DNA of 64,000 nt from Actinomycetota bacterium (lineage in GTDB: Bacteria > Actinomycetota > Geothermincolia > Geothermincolales > RBG-13-55-18): NCBI GenBank assembly GCA_013178005.1, contig JABLXL010000010.1:1-64000 (forward strand), written 5' to 3'. Positions 34,337 to 42,423 of the stretch are shown here, in pieces. The notes under the pieces are model-generated. The model was not told the origin of the DNA. It saw only the letters and a list, made by a program, of their open reading frames with translations, and did no database searches. Positions within the stretch are counted from its first letter, which is position 1, and each line of letters begins with the position of its first letter. The translations under genes and the position numbers were made by a program.

Positions 34337-35131
34337 TTAATGCTTTCCGTCAAAGCCCGTAAAGCTCCCGCTGGCAAGTCCCTTCACAACCTCAACCGGC
34401 AACCTGTTATTTACGTTTGCGTTCTCGTTCTCCAAGAAAAGATAAAATATCTGCACTCCTCTTCCGTAGTTGATAGCTTCGATCAAGATGACCCCTCCAA
34501 TTATTCTGTTGTCTTTCTTCGATATAAGCTCTTTCAGCTCTTTTTCCATTGGAGGAAATAACTTCTCCGTCACGCTTACAAATAAATCAGGCACGACAAC
34601 TACGAGGTTGGGTGTGTGTTCCGGAAACTTTTCACGCGCCTTTTCTATTGCATAAAAGATTCTTTCAGTTGGGTTGATAGACCGAGCCTCTCCGCTAACA
34701 TATTTAGGCATCCGCTTTCTTGCCCCTAATTTTTCCGCATCGCTTAACTCGCCCTCCCAACCAGGGTTCTTTACCTCACAATAGATAATGGGTGAGTCTC
34801 TCCATTGAATTTCAAGATCGACATGGTTTTTCGTGTTCGGGTCATAATTAAGAATTGTAAATCCCTTTCGCTTGAAAAAATATGATGCAAGAATCTCGCT
34901 GAACGCGCTATCCCGTTGGCTTATATCGCTGCAAAGCATGCAAGAATAGTGCTCAAATTGCCCTTGAGATTTTATATGAGTCAGCAATCGTTCAATAAAA
35001 TCTGCCCACTCTTGTGAGGATGGAAAATCATCCTGACCCACCCAGGGGGCGTTTGTTAGAATCTTTCTCGTTAAGGGGCCAAGGCATATCTTCACATTCA
35101 TAATAAATTTATTAACATGCGCAGATGACAT
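34337..35131 (-). CDS. Putative PD-(D/E)XK-type nuclease of island operon
   Basis: This 264-aa protein is without a family I can name with certainty. Residues 79-121 fit a PD-(D/E)XK restriction-endonuclease-like core: E79 in a helix (SEILASYFFKRKGF), D105 in HVDLEIQW and E119-x-K121 in IIYCEVKNPGW. Strand, acid, hairpin, E-x-K is the usual order. A further alpha/beta part (NLVVVVPDLFVSVTEKLF, RIIGGVILIEAI) follows. There is no signal or membrane helix. It begins 21 bp after the DUF5131-like stop, so it is the third gene of the operon. No good Shine-Dalgarno site is seen; ATG 35101 is an alternative. AT-rich codon use marks it as acquired. Nuclease activity is predicted, not shown. Confidence 0.65.
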   Translation of the reverse strand: MSSAHVNKFIMNVKICLGPLTRKILTNAPWVGQDDFPSSQEWADFIERLLTHIKSQGQFEHYSCMLCSDISQRDSAFSEILASYFFKRKGFTILNYDPNTKNHVDLEIQWRDSPIIYCEVKNPGWEGELSDAEKLGARKRMPKYVSGEARSINPTERIFYAIEKAREKFPEHTPNLVVVVPDLFVSVTEKLFPPMEKELKELISKKDNRIIGGVILIEAINYGRGVQIFYLFLENENANVNNRLPVEVVKGLASGSFTGFDGKH

Positions 35132-35152
35132 TGAAGAGAAACAGAATGGACG

Positions 35153-35887
35153 TCAACAGTTAGCACTCTCGGCTATTAGGTTTTTAACCGGCATCTGGTC
35201 CCAAATAGTACCGTCCAAGAGACGACCGTTCCTCTTCTTGTTGACTCCTCCCCACTGTTTGAAGAAAAAAGGGACGTTCGCCGCCAAGCATTGGTCGCGT
35301 ATCCTTCTTGCCCAGGCGGGGTCCATCCGTCGAGCTCCAGGGCCTGATTCCCCCCCAACGATAACCCAGTCGATGCCTTCCATGTCGAGGTCACTTATTG
35401 GCCCAAGCAGGGGTTCAAACGACACGAATTTAATGAAGGCGTCTGTTTGTTTGAGATGGTCAATACGATATATATGTTCTTCGGTTTCCACGCTGACCCC
35501 CATCCACACATTGGATGGCCAGGGCAGCTTCGGTGCAAGTTCGCGGAGCCGCCCTGAGCGCTTAGTAAGCACCTGAAAACGGTGATGTGACGCCGCTGTC
35601 ATCACCATAAAGACTTTGGCTATGAACTCCGTGGGAACTTCTTCGTGAAAAAGATCGCTCATGGAGTTGACGAAGATTGCTTGAGGGCGTTTCCAACGTA
35701 GAGGCATCTCAAGCACGTGCTCATGTGTGGTTAGCCTGAAGCCGTTGGTATAGTTGGGGTGACCCATGGCCTTCAGACGTTTAGACATGCGCTCCGCATA
35801 GCAGTGCCGGCAGCCTAGGCTTATTTTCGTGCAGCCGGTAACAGGGTTCCACGTGGATTCCGTCCACTCTATGGCCGATCTCGCCAT
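35153..35887 (-). CDS. DUF5131/phage Gp37-like three-Cys-motif protein
   Basis: The 244-aa protein starts [19 protein letters not shown]. It carries the family's three-cysteine motif C19-x6-C26-x2-C29 ([17 protein letters not shown]), reminiscent of a radical SAM [4Fe-4S] site. Other signatures are [36 protein letters not shown] and [26 protein letters not shown]. The family (Gp37/Gp68 of phages) has no established reaction and regularly occurs beside TcmP proteins. ATG 35887 is one base downstream of the TcmP stop (35889-35891), so the two are translationally coupled. Confidence 0.88.
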   Translation of the reverse strand: MARSAIEWTESTWNPVTGCTKISLGCRHCYAERMSKRLKAMGHPNYTNGFRLTTHEHVLEMPLRWKRPQAIFVNSMSDLFHEEVPTEFIAKVFMVMTAASHHRFQVLTKRSGRLRELAPKLPWPSNVWMGVSVETEEHIYRIDHLKQTDAFIKFVSFEPLLGPISDLDMEGIDWVIVGGESGPGARRMDPAWARRIRDQCLAANVPFFFKQWGGVNKKRNGRLLDGTIWDQMPVKNLIAESANC

Positions 35888-35888
35888 G

Positions 35889-36722
35889 CTACGCACCTCG
35901 GTTTCTGTATTTTTCGAATATATCCATGACAATCTTTTCTGCAACCGGCTGCTGACTTGCGAAGTACAGATAATATACCACCGAGCCCTTCGTATTGCGC
36001 ATGGGCATGGGGATAGGCACGTGCTGGAATCCCGCTTTCTCTAGAAGTCTTTTCTGAAAGGCCTTCGTAACTGCCTCGTTGCCTAGCTTCGCGTCCTCAT
36101 CGCCGAAGAGGGTTAGTCTTTTCTCGTACGCGATATCGCGCCAAGATCCATCCCCCCAGAAAGCATTCATGCGAGCAATTCCATCTGCTGTCACTCTTTC
36201 GGGATGGCGCCATAGTGCATTCCTGTTCATATCCATGATGGGGAAGTTGAGGAAAAGGTCGATGGTACGAATTCTGCCAGCAGTCTCGATTACCTCCCAG
36301 TTGAGATTCAGCTTGTATGGGTCAAGCAGGCAAAGGCCGCGCCTGTAATCCTCATAGCGCACCCGGGGAAATACCTTCTCGAGAAGAATCTCGTTGCAAT
36401 CCCCCTCAAAGATATGCACATTTTTTCGGTCGCCAACGAGGCTTTTTAGATGTTCGACTTTGCCTCCATCCAAGTCGATAAGATAGAACTCCTTGAATCC
36501 AGGCACAATATTCAAGGCGTTAAGCGGGCTCCCTGGTACAAACTCTCCCGTGCTTCTTGCTATGTTGACCCCTGGCCCAGCGAAGCCGTCTATGTAGACA
36601 TGTGACAGACGCTTCTTCGTAAGGATGGTTGAATACGCTTGCGCGTACTCTCTCACGATGTCGAGTTTGACCTCCGACCAGTATCCGATTTCGTCGAATT
36701 GTACTTCCCCAGCCGCTGTCAA
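35889..36722 (-). CDS. tcmP: Three-Cys-motif partner protein TcmP-like
   Basis: This 277-aa protein is of the TcmP family, named as the partner of three-Cys-motif (DUF5131-like) proteins. It shows a Rossmann methyltransferase-like order: [10 protein letters not shown] (motif I-like), [15 protein letters not shown] (acidic motif II), [11 protein letters not shown] (motif III-like) and [14 protein letters not shown] (DPY, resembling motif IV of amino-methyltransferases). SAM binding is therefore plausible but unproven. It starts with TTG 36722 preceded by a G run at 8 nt. First gene of the island operon. Confidence 0.85.
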   Translation of the reverse strand: MTAAGEVQFDEIGYWSEVKLDIVREYAQAYSTILTKKRLSHVYIDGFAGPGVNIARSTGEFVPGSPLNALNIVPGFKEFYLIDLDGGKVEHLKSLVGDRKNVHIFEGDCNEILLEKVFPRVRYEDYRRGLCLLDPYKLNLNWEVIETAGRIRTIDLFLNFPIMDMNRNALWRHPERVTADGIARMNAFWGDGSWRDIAYEKRLTLFGDEDAKLGNEAVTKAFQKRLLEKAGFQHVPIPMPMRNTKGSVVYYLYFASQQPVAEKIVMDIFEKYRNRGA

Positions 36723-36974
36723 CCGATCATCCCCCCTAGATCATCTCGTATTTCAATAAACTTCGTATAGCCCCAATCATTATTTACCTGAGGAGTGACA
36801 GAAATCCTTCTAACAGATTTCTAACATAATTGACATAGCTTACCATAAAATACCTGCTGATTCATAAACCCAATCATTTCTGTGAAATGTAAAAAACCTC
36901 TTCAAATACGATATTCCACTCTCATCATCCATATGTTGAAGATGTTAATTCTGTGAACTCCTGATTCCTTGGCA
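36723..36974. other. Island leader region, no gene
   Basis: AT-rich and free of coding frames. It includes an inverted repeat AGAAATC/GATTTCT (36800-36822), a possible operator about 80 bp upstream of the operon. No consensus promoter is evident. Confidence 0.4.
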
Positions 36975-37022
36975 CCTTGCAAGCAGGAGGTCGGCGGTTC
37001 GAATCCGCTCATCTCCACCAGG
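36975..37022 (+). repeat. Direct repeat attR (48 bp, tRNA-Ala 3' fragment)
   Basis: An exact copy of 34139-34186. It lacks the acceptor 5' strand and D-arm, so it is not a functional tRNA. Confidence 0.93.
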
Positions 37023-37028
37023 CAGAAC

Positions 37029-37069
37029 GCCCGGCCGGTAAGCGTTATCCTTGGCCGGGCTCTTTTTTC
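37029..37069 (+). terminator. Ancestral tRNA-Ala terminator
   Basis: Stem GCCCGGCC/GGCCGGGC (37029-37036 with 37053-37060) is followed by TCTTTTTTC. It directly follows attR and was separated from its tRNA by the island. Confidence 0.82.
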
Positions 37070-37326
37070 TAGGACTCAAGAGAGCTCGCGGCCCATGGCG
37101 CTGTGGCCATGGGACGGCCGTGGACAGGCGCATATGCCCGGGGGCCCGACGAAGGCGTTTTCCCAAAGCCCTCCCATTAAGGACATATTGGCCCCGATGT
37201 ATTCTTTATATGAGGTTAATCCGATACGCCGAATTTACCCGCGAAGCACCCACAGCTTCCATTGTTTATCGTATATTTATCCCGTAAGAAAAAGCACAAG
37301 AACGGTCTAGGTCAAGGAGGTGTGCA

Positions 37327-37770
37327 ATGGCCATCAGGAAAGCAAACGCGATCATTGTCTGGTGTATCGGGGCCCTCCTCATCCTCCTCTTGGCCGGCAC
37401 CCTGGCGGGTTGCGGCTCCAAGGAGGGTACGGAAAAGGCGGGTGAGGCTACGGGAGCCGGCGCGGAGAACGGCGCCGCTTCGGGGACCTCGCAGCCGCAG
37501 GAATACGTGTTCTCGGTAACGGCGAGCCAGGACACCAAGACCGAGACCTTCCAGGTCGCCACGAACTCGCAGGAGCTCTATTACGACCTCGTGGGCGGGG
37601 ATGACGCGACGGTAACCATAACGGTGTTCTCCTCGGACGGCAAGATGCAGGCGGGGGCGAACGCCTTCGAGCCCGGCCCCCACCAGAAGACGATATACCT
37701 GAAGCCGGGGACCTATTACATGGAGATCCTGCCGGAGAACTGCACGGTCGAGGTGAAGGTGCAGGACTGA
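37327..37770 (+). CDS. Small putative lipoprotein
   Basis: The 147-aa protein has signal peptide AIIVWCIGALLILLLAGTLAGC with lipobox LAGC. The mature part is a short Gly/Ala linker and a beta-rich domain (YVFSVTASQDTKTETFQVATN...TIYLKPGTYYMEILPENCTVEVKV) resembling extracellular pre-peptidase or jelly-roll-like folds. AAGGAGG precedes the ATG. A terminator with a duplicated copy follows. Function unknown. Confidence 0.75.
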   Translation: MAIRKANAIIVWCIGALLILLLAGTLAGCGSKEGTEKAGEATGAGAENGAASGTSQPQEYVFSVTASQDTKTETFQVATNSQELYYDLVGGDDATVTITVFSSDGKMQAGANAFEPGPHQKTIYLKPGTYYMEILPENCTVEVKVQD

Positions 37771-37863
37771 GCCGCATACGCTCAGCGGTTTTTTCCAAGC
37801 CGATGAGCTTTTTCAGCCCCTATTCCTGTGAAGGTGCAGGACTGAGCCGCACACGCTCAGCGG
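37753..37863. repeat. 75-bp-period duplication of lipoprotein 3' end
   Basis: GTGAAGGTGCAGGACTGAGC (37753-37772, including the stop) followed by CGCATACGCTCAGCGG recurs at 37828-37863 with one change. The second copy runs into the stop codon (37857-37859) of the convergent minus-strand gene. Confidence 0.85.
37767..37794 (+). terminator. Rho-independent terminator of lipoprotein gene
   Basis: CTGAGC/GCTCAG stem with 7-nt loop, then CGG and six T residues; the stem overlaps the stop codon. The duplicated hairpin at 37842-37860 lacks the T tract. Confidence 0.75.
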
Positions 37864-38927
37864 CGCGAGCGCAGCATGTCGATGAAGGCCTCCAGGCGGG
37901 TGGCGGTGCCCACGGTGGAGGTGTGTTCGTCGAAGCAAAGCCCCAGGACGGGCACGTCCCTTGCCGAAGAGATATGTGGGAGGATGGTGCGGCAGATGTT
38001 CTCGGGCATGCAGGTGAGGGGATAAGCGTGGATTACCCCGTCGAACCCCTGGCGAGGCGCGTCCAGGGTCCCGGCGATGGTCATATGTTCCTCGCCCCCC
38101 AGGACATAGGGAAGGTACGCGCGGCTCACCCTTCGCGCGCGAGAGCTGGAAAGGTGCAGTAAAGGGTCCAGCCACAAGGGGCTGAGCAGCCAACGATAGG
38201 TGGACAGGATGGGCTGGGCCTCCACGCCGTGGTTTGAGCCCAGCCTCCTCACCAGGTCGAAGTTCAAGGACGGCTCCAGGAGCACGTAGAGTTCGCCCAC
38301 TATCCTCACGCGCAGGATGCCGTCTTCGGGTCGCAGGGGCAGGGCGGAGAATTCCTCGCGCAGCTCCCGCCGGATGGCACGGACCATCCTGATGGAATCC
38401 GCATCGTCGATTCTCGAGAGGTAGCGTTCCATCAGCGCGTCCGCCTCCCCCACCTTCTCCTCGCGGGGCCTGGCGAAGCGGACCAAGCACTCCACCTCCT
38501 CCACCGCCGCGGCCTTGGCGCGGAAGATGGCCGCCGCCCCCAGCAGCCGCCGGAAGGCCCCCTTTCCCACCGCGCTCTTTACCTTTTCCCACACCGCCCG
38601 GGGATCCTCCCGCCCTATGAGCAGCGACTCGAACTCGTATCCCATGTCTCTCAGGATGAGATGCTGCACGTGCCCGTAGTTGCCGAAGCGGCAGGCCCAC
38701 ATGCCGCAGACCATGGCCATGGTGTCCGCGCCCTTCTCCAGGGCGTTGATGCAGTCCCCGAGGGTTATCTTGAAGGGGAGGCAGACGAACTCCGGCGCGT
38801 ACCTCGCCCCCAGCTCCAGGGTCGCGCGGTTTGGGCGCTCCGGCACCACCGCCTCCGCTCCCGCGTGCTCCACCAGGGCCCGCAGGGGGATGTAGGCGTT
38901 GCCCATATGCGGGAAGGCCACTTTCAT
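37857..38927 (-). CDS. Acyl-CoA dehydratase activase-related protein (second of pair)
   Basis: This 356-aa protein resembles the C-terminal part of large 2-hydroxyacyl-CoA dehydratase activase fusions (CoA-enzyme activase/DUF2229 family). Features are FPHMGNAYIPLRALVEHAGAEAVVPERPNRATLELGARYAPEFVCLPFKITLGDCINALEKGAD, a cysteine-rich VCGMWACRFGNY and YPLTCMPENICRTILPHI. The conserved Cys residues suggest an FeS cluster. ATG overlaps the TGA of the upstream DUF2229 gene, so the two are coupled. No activase ATPase or dehydratase gene is nearby, and its role is unknown. Confidence 0.75.
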   Translation of the reverse strand: MKVAFPHMGNAYIPLRALVEHAGAEAVVPERPNRATLELGARYAPEFVCLPFKITLGDCINALEKGADTMAMVCGMWACRFGNYGHVQHLILRDMGYEFESLLIGREDPRAVWEKVKSAVGKGAFRRLLGAAAIFRAKAAAVEEVECLVRFARPREEKVGEADALMERYLSRIDDADSIRMVRAIRRELREEFSALPLRPEDGILRVRIVGELYVLLEPSLNFDLVRRLGSNHGVEAQPILSTYRWLLSPLWLDPLLHLSSSRARRVSRAYLPYVLGGEEHMTIAGTLDAPRQGFDGVIHAYPLTCMPENICRTILPHISSARDVPVLGLCFDEHTSTVGTATRLEAFIDMLRSRR

Positions 38928-39964
38928 CGCGTCAAGACTCCCGGGGGGCGCGCCGTCTTGCGGTGGCGCAGGAGGTCCACGAAGGCCTCGGCCCGTGTCC
39001 TCACGCCAGACTCGGCGCTGTGCTCATCCAACACCAGGTCCATGATCGCCCGCTTGTGGGGGTTGGGCACTTCCCTTCGCACCATCTCCGTGACCAGGGA
39101 ATCGGGTCCGCACCCGAAGCTCGTGAGGTAGATCAGGCCGTCCACTCCCTCCTTTTCCAGGAAATGGGAGGACGCCGCCAGCAGCTCCCATTCGTAGCTC
39201 CAGGAGAGGTCGGGAAGCTTGCGCGCCTCGACCTCCAGCTCGCGCGGCGAGAGCATGGTGCTCGCCAGCACCCTCGCCCCCGAGGAATCTAGCCAGTGGA
39301 TAAGCCGCTTGTTCACCAGTGAATCTCCCAGGAGGTAGGGATGGCCCACCACCGCGACGGTGACGTCCCTATCCGCGGAGGCGTAACCGGGAGAGGGCAA
39401 GCCGTTGCCGTTCTCCATGCGCTTGAGGGCATCCGCGGGAAGGAGCCCCTCCCGCTGCAAGGCCTCGAAGCGCCTCTGCTCGCGCGTGGCCGCCGCGTAT
39501 GCACGGGCGATCCCGCGCAGGGGGACCCCAAGGCGCCTTCCCAGGCGGAGGCACCCCCACCACCAGGGCACCTTGCTCACGTCGACTACGAACTCCAGGG
39601 GCGGGGGAAGCTGCGGGAAGGAAAAACGCACCATGTCCGGCGCCGCGATCAGCTTGGGGCAGGTGAAGGTGTCGTATTCCTTCTTCTCCACGCTCACCAG
39701 GCGCGGGATGAGCATGTAGTCGACCTTGCCCTCCAGGTAGCGAACGTGTCCGAAGAGCGCCTTGACCGCCACGCACACGTCGTCCACGCAGAGATCCGTG
39801 CCCATGCCCATGATGCGCAGGTTGGTGGGAGGGGAGGCCACCACCTCGCACCCGAAGCCCTCCAACAAGGCCTTGAGGAAGGGATAGTAGCGGTAGAACA
39901 TCAAGGCGCGGGGCATCCCGATCCTCGGCCTACCCTCGGAAACCCGTTCCCTTACCACGTTCAT
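38924..39964 (-). CDS. DUF2229-type acyl-CoA dehydratase activase-related protein
   Basis: The 346-aa protein opens with RIGMPRALMFYRYYPFLKALLEGFGCEVVASPPTN, the DUF2229 signature normally found inside giant activase/dehydratase fusions. Cysteines in DLCVDDVCVAVKALFGHV, FTCPKLIA and SFGCGPDSLVTEM could hold an FeS cluster. ATG 39964 has AAGGAAG 7 nt upstream; a GTG at 39988 is the alternative. It overlaps the following gene by four bases. Together the pair looks like a split version of one long family protein. Confidence 0.78.
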   Translation of the reverse strand: MNVVRERVSEGRPRIGMPRALMFYRYYPFLKALLEGFGCEVVASPPTNLRIMGMGTDLCVDDVCVAVKALFGHVRYLEGKVDYMLIPRLVSVEKKEYDTFTCPKLIAAPDMVRFSFPQLPPPLEFVVDVSKVPWWWGCLRLGRRLGVPLRGIARAYAAATREQRRFEALQREGLLPADALKRMENGNGLPSPGYASADRDVTVAVVGHPYLLGDSLVNKRLIHWLDSSGARVLASTMLSPRELEVEARKLPDLSWSYEWELLAASSHFLEKEGVDGLIYLTSFGCGPDSLVTEMVRREVPNPHKRAIMDLVLDEHSAESGVRTRAEAFVDLLRHRKTARPPGVLTR

Positions 39965-40410
39965 CCTCCGCTTCCTTGCCCGCGCCACCTTGGATCATCC
40001 ATGGGTCTCCGCCCAGATTCCATGAACAAGGACTCCATATTCTTGGCTATTCAACGCCGACCGCCGCGTGCCCCACTAAATATCATCACCGGCGGGAAGA
40101 CGCTCCACGCTCCGGGAGCCTCCCGACTCCATACCTTAAAGATTATCCCTCACCAGGCCCCGGGGCAAACGCTTGCCCTATGCGCTCCAAACCCTCTTCC
40201 CTATCCACTCTATACCCTTCGCGTCGAAAAAGAGACACGACGACGCCGGCATCTTTCCTTTTCCTCGGGGGAACCTTGCCCGCTCCGCGAGCTTCTCCAT
40301 ACAATAAGGCAAAACGGGGGTAGCCGTTGCCCCGAGGCCCGAAGGGACCTGAGGGAGCTATTCTTGCCGAAGGCAAAACGAACCGCTTGCAGCGCGAAGG
40401 GAGCGTGAAT
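39965..40410. other. Gene-free divergent intergenic region
   Basis: About 450 bp between divergently oriented genes, slightly AT-richer. No RNA gene, terminator or consensus promoter could be supported. Confidence 0.45.
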
Positions 40411-41178
40411 ATGTCCAGGAAGTCATTGGCCACCATCGCCGTCGTCGCGGCCCTGCTCGTTCTGTCCTGCGGCGCGGCTCGAGCCCAGGAGCAGCAGCCC
40501 AGCCAGGAACCCACGCAGGTGCCCCCCGGTTCGGAGACGACCCAGCCCGGCGGGGAGGCGGCTCCACCGGGTCACGTCTACTTCTACCTGGACGGAGAGC
40601 TCGCGCAGGTGGAAAGGGATATAACCGGGGGCGGGCAGATGGTGGAGTTCGCCATCCTCGAGCTGCTGAAGGGACCCACGGAGGAGGAAAAGGCCGCCGG
40701 CTACGTCACCTATATCCCGGAAGGGACCAAGCTCATGTACACCACCATCAAGCAGGACCGCAGCGAGTTCAGCCTTAACCTCTCGCGCGAGCTCCTGGGG
40801 CTGGCGGGCGACGAGGAGTCCTCCGTCAAGGCGATGAAGCAGATTGCGAAAACGGTGCAGGACGTATCCGGCATCCAGAGCGTGGGGATAACCGTGGCGG
40901 CCGACGCCATGGGCGGTCAGCCCGAGGACGCCTACGAGGCGCTGGGCGTCTCCCGGTCCGAGATAACGGGGACGAGCGGGGGAGAGGAGGCGCAAACCGG
41001 GGAAAGCAAGACAGGCCTCGTGCTCGGCATCGTGTTCGGATGCCTGGGGGCCTTGGCGCTGATCGCGGTTATCGCCCTGGCGGCGCGGAAGCGGCGAGAC
41101 ACGAAGGATAGAGGCGGGAAAAAGAAGGCGGGGGGATCGAAGCCCGCCTCACGGACGGGGCGCAAGAAGGGAAAATAA
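40411..41178 (+). CDS. GerMN-domain exported membrane protein
   Basis: The 255-aa protein has a signal peptide (SLATIAVVAALLVLSCGAARA), a Pro/Gln-rich linker and a GerMN domain (HVYFYLDGELAQVERDITGGGQMVEFAILELLKGPTEEEKAAGYVTYIPEGTKL...). One C-terminal helix (GLVLGIVFGCLGALALIAVIALAA) is followed by a Lys/Arg tail. GerMN domains occur in spore germination proteins but also in actinobacterial LpqB-like envelope proteins, which fits better here. AAGGGAG precedes ATG 40411. The peptidase-like gene starts 4 bp after it. Confidence 0.82.
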   Translation: MSRKSLATIAVVAALLVLSCGAARAQEQQPSQEPTQVPPGSETTQPGGEAAPPGHVYFYLDGELAQVERDITGGGQMVEFAILELLKGPTEEEKAAGYVTYIPEGTKLMYTTIKQDRSEFSLNLSRELLGLAGDEESSVKAMKQIAKTVQDVSGIQSVGITVAADAMGGQPEDAYEALGVSRSEITGTSGGEEAQTGESKTGLVLGIVFGCLGALALIAVIALAARKRRDTKDRGGKKKAGGSKPASRTGRKKGK

Positions 41179-41182
41179 CCGC

Positions 41183-42244
41183 ATGGAGGGCAACGGCCAC
41201 AATACAAGCGCATTCCTGCCGGGAGGTGGAAGGCGTCGCGCAAAGGCGCCCCTCCGGCCGTTCATATTGTTGCTCATCCTGATATCAGCCGTTGCCTTGA
41301 CGGTGACCTCGGCGGGCTGCGGGTCGGCTTCGCAACCTCCGCGGGAGGACGACTTCCTGATCTCCCTTGCCGACGCCGTGGACACGGGGCGCATGTTGCG
41401 GGACATCGAATACATGGCGGGCGAGGAGCTGCGGGGGCGGCCGGCCGGAAGCCCGGAGTCCTCGGAGCTGGAGGCGTTCCTGGAGCAGCGCCTGGTGGAG
41501 CTGGGACTTGAGCCGGTGGACGAGCTGGGCCTGAGCGGCTACCGGCAGGAGTTCCCGGTGCCCACGGAAAGGTGTTTTCTGGAGAGCCCTCCCGAGGGGG
41601 CTACCTTGACCTGCGCCAATGTCCTGGGGGAGATCCCGGGGGAGGACGGCGGCGAGCTCGTGGTGCTCACGGCCAACTACGACGGGCTGGGGGTGGACGC
41701 CGCCACGGGAGAGTTCTACCCGGGAGCGGATTACAACGCATCGGGAGCGGCTGCGGTGCTGGAGCTGGCGCGGATCCTATCATCCACGGACGAACGCCCC
41801 CGTGACACCATCGTCTTCGCCCTCATGGGGGCGGAGGAGTGCGGCGGATACGGTTCCTCGGCCCTGGCGGAGGCCTTGGAGTCGGGGGGCTTCAAATCAG
41901 GCGCGCACGTGATCAACCTCGAGGGGCTGGGCGCTGGCGAGGGCGGCTACATGGACGTCTGGGACCTCAATTACCGCAAGAACCGCCCTACCGTGGAGGC
42001 CTTGGACGAGGCGGCCTCCATGCTGGGGGTGACCCTGGAGCTGGGGGGAGCGGACCCCGGGACTTCCGCGGCGACCTTTTTCCTCCACCACCTGCCGGCG
42101 GTGACCTGCGACTGGTCCTGGTTCGAAAGGGACGAGCACCCGGATTTCCACCTGCCAAGCGACACGCCTGATCGACTGCGCGAGGAAGGCCTCCGCGCCG
42201 TGACCGGGGTGGCGGCGGTGGCGGCCTGGATGCTCGCGGGGTGA
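41183..42244 (+). CDS. Peptidase M28-like lipoprotein with degraded metal site
   Basis: The 353-aa lipoprotein (FILLLILISAVALTVTSAGC) has an M28 aminopeptidase fold: RDIEYMAGEELRGRPAGSPES start, GAEECGGYGSSAL and a C-terminal DEHPDFHLPSDTPDRL. The first zinc ligand, usually His in AHxD, is Asn165 (TANYDG). The bridging Asp of GAxDNxSG is Tyr184 (GADYNASG), and the later Asp is Glu246 (NLEGLG). The catalytic Glu pair (E218/E219) and last His (H323) remain. Activity is therefore doubtful; a binding or altered-metal role is possible. Likely co-transcribed with the GerMN gene. The gene end is tandemly duplicated. Confidence 0.8.
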   Translation: MEGNGHNTSAFLPGGGRRRAKAPLRPFILLLILISAVALTVTSAGCGSASQPPREDDFLISLADAVDTGRMLRDIEYMAGEELRGRPAGSPESSELEAFLEQRLVELGLEPVDELGLSGYRQEFPVPTERCFLESPPEGATLTCANVLGEIPGEDGGELVVLTANYDGLGVDAATGEFYPGADYNASGAAAVLELARILSSTDERPRDTIVFALMGAEECGGYGSSALAEALESGGFKSGAHVINLEGLGAGEGGYMDVWDLNYRKNRPTVEALDEAASMLGVTLELGGADPGTSAATFFLHHLPAVTCDWSWFERDEHPDFHLPSDTPDRLREEGLRAVTGVAAVAAWMLAG

Positions 42245-42361
42245 GCACCCGGATTTCCACCTGCCAAGCGACACGCCGGACCGGCTGCGCGAGGAAGGCC
42301 TCCGCGCCGTGACCGGGGTGACGGCGGTGGTGGCCTGGATGCTCGCGGGATGAGCACCCGG
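42134..42361. repeat. 109-bp tandem duplication of peptidase gene end
   Basis: 42134-42242 (last 36 codons and stop) is repeated at 42243-42351 with a handful of changes, followed by 10 bp of a third copy (GAGCACCCGG). The GAGCACCC boundaries suggest slippage or unequal crossover. Confidence 0.93.
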
Positions 42362-42423
42362 TTCAGCGGTTGGCGCCATTCGCCTCGGGCGAGGTCATGG
42401 GGCCGGGAACACCAGGAGAGCCC

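Larger units (their letters stand above)
34187..37022. mobile_element. tRNA-Ala genomic island without integrase
   Basis: A 2.8-kb segment lies between 48-bp direct repeats at the 3' part of tRNA-Ala(TGC). It is visibly AT-richer than its surroundings and has different codon use. It encodes only a three-gene minus-strand operon (TcmP-like, DUF5131-like, nuclease-like) and brings its own terminator next to the tRNA. No integrase, excisionase or phage gene is present, so it is either a non-autonomous element mobilised in trans or a reduced remnant. Confidence 0.85.

Noticed and set aside
36975-37022. Second tRNA-Ala gene
   Set aside because: Only the anticodon-loop-to-CCA part is present; there is no acceptor 5' strand or D-arm. 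It is the attR repeat.
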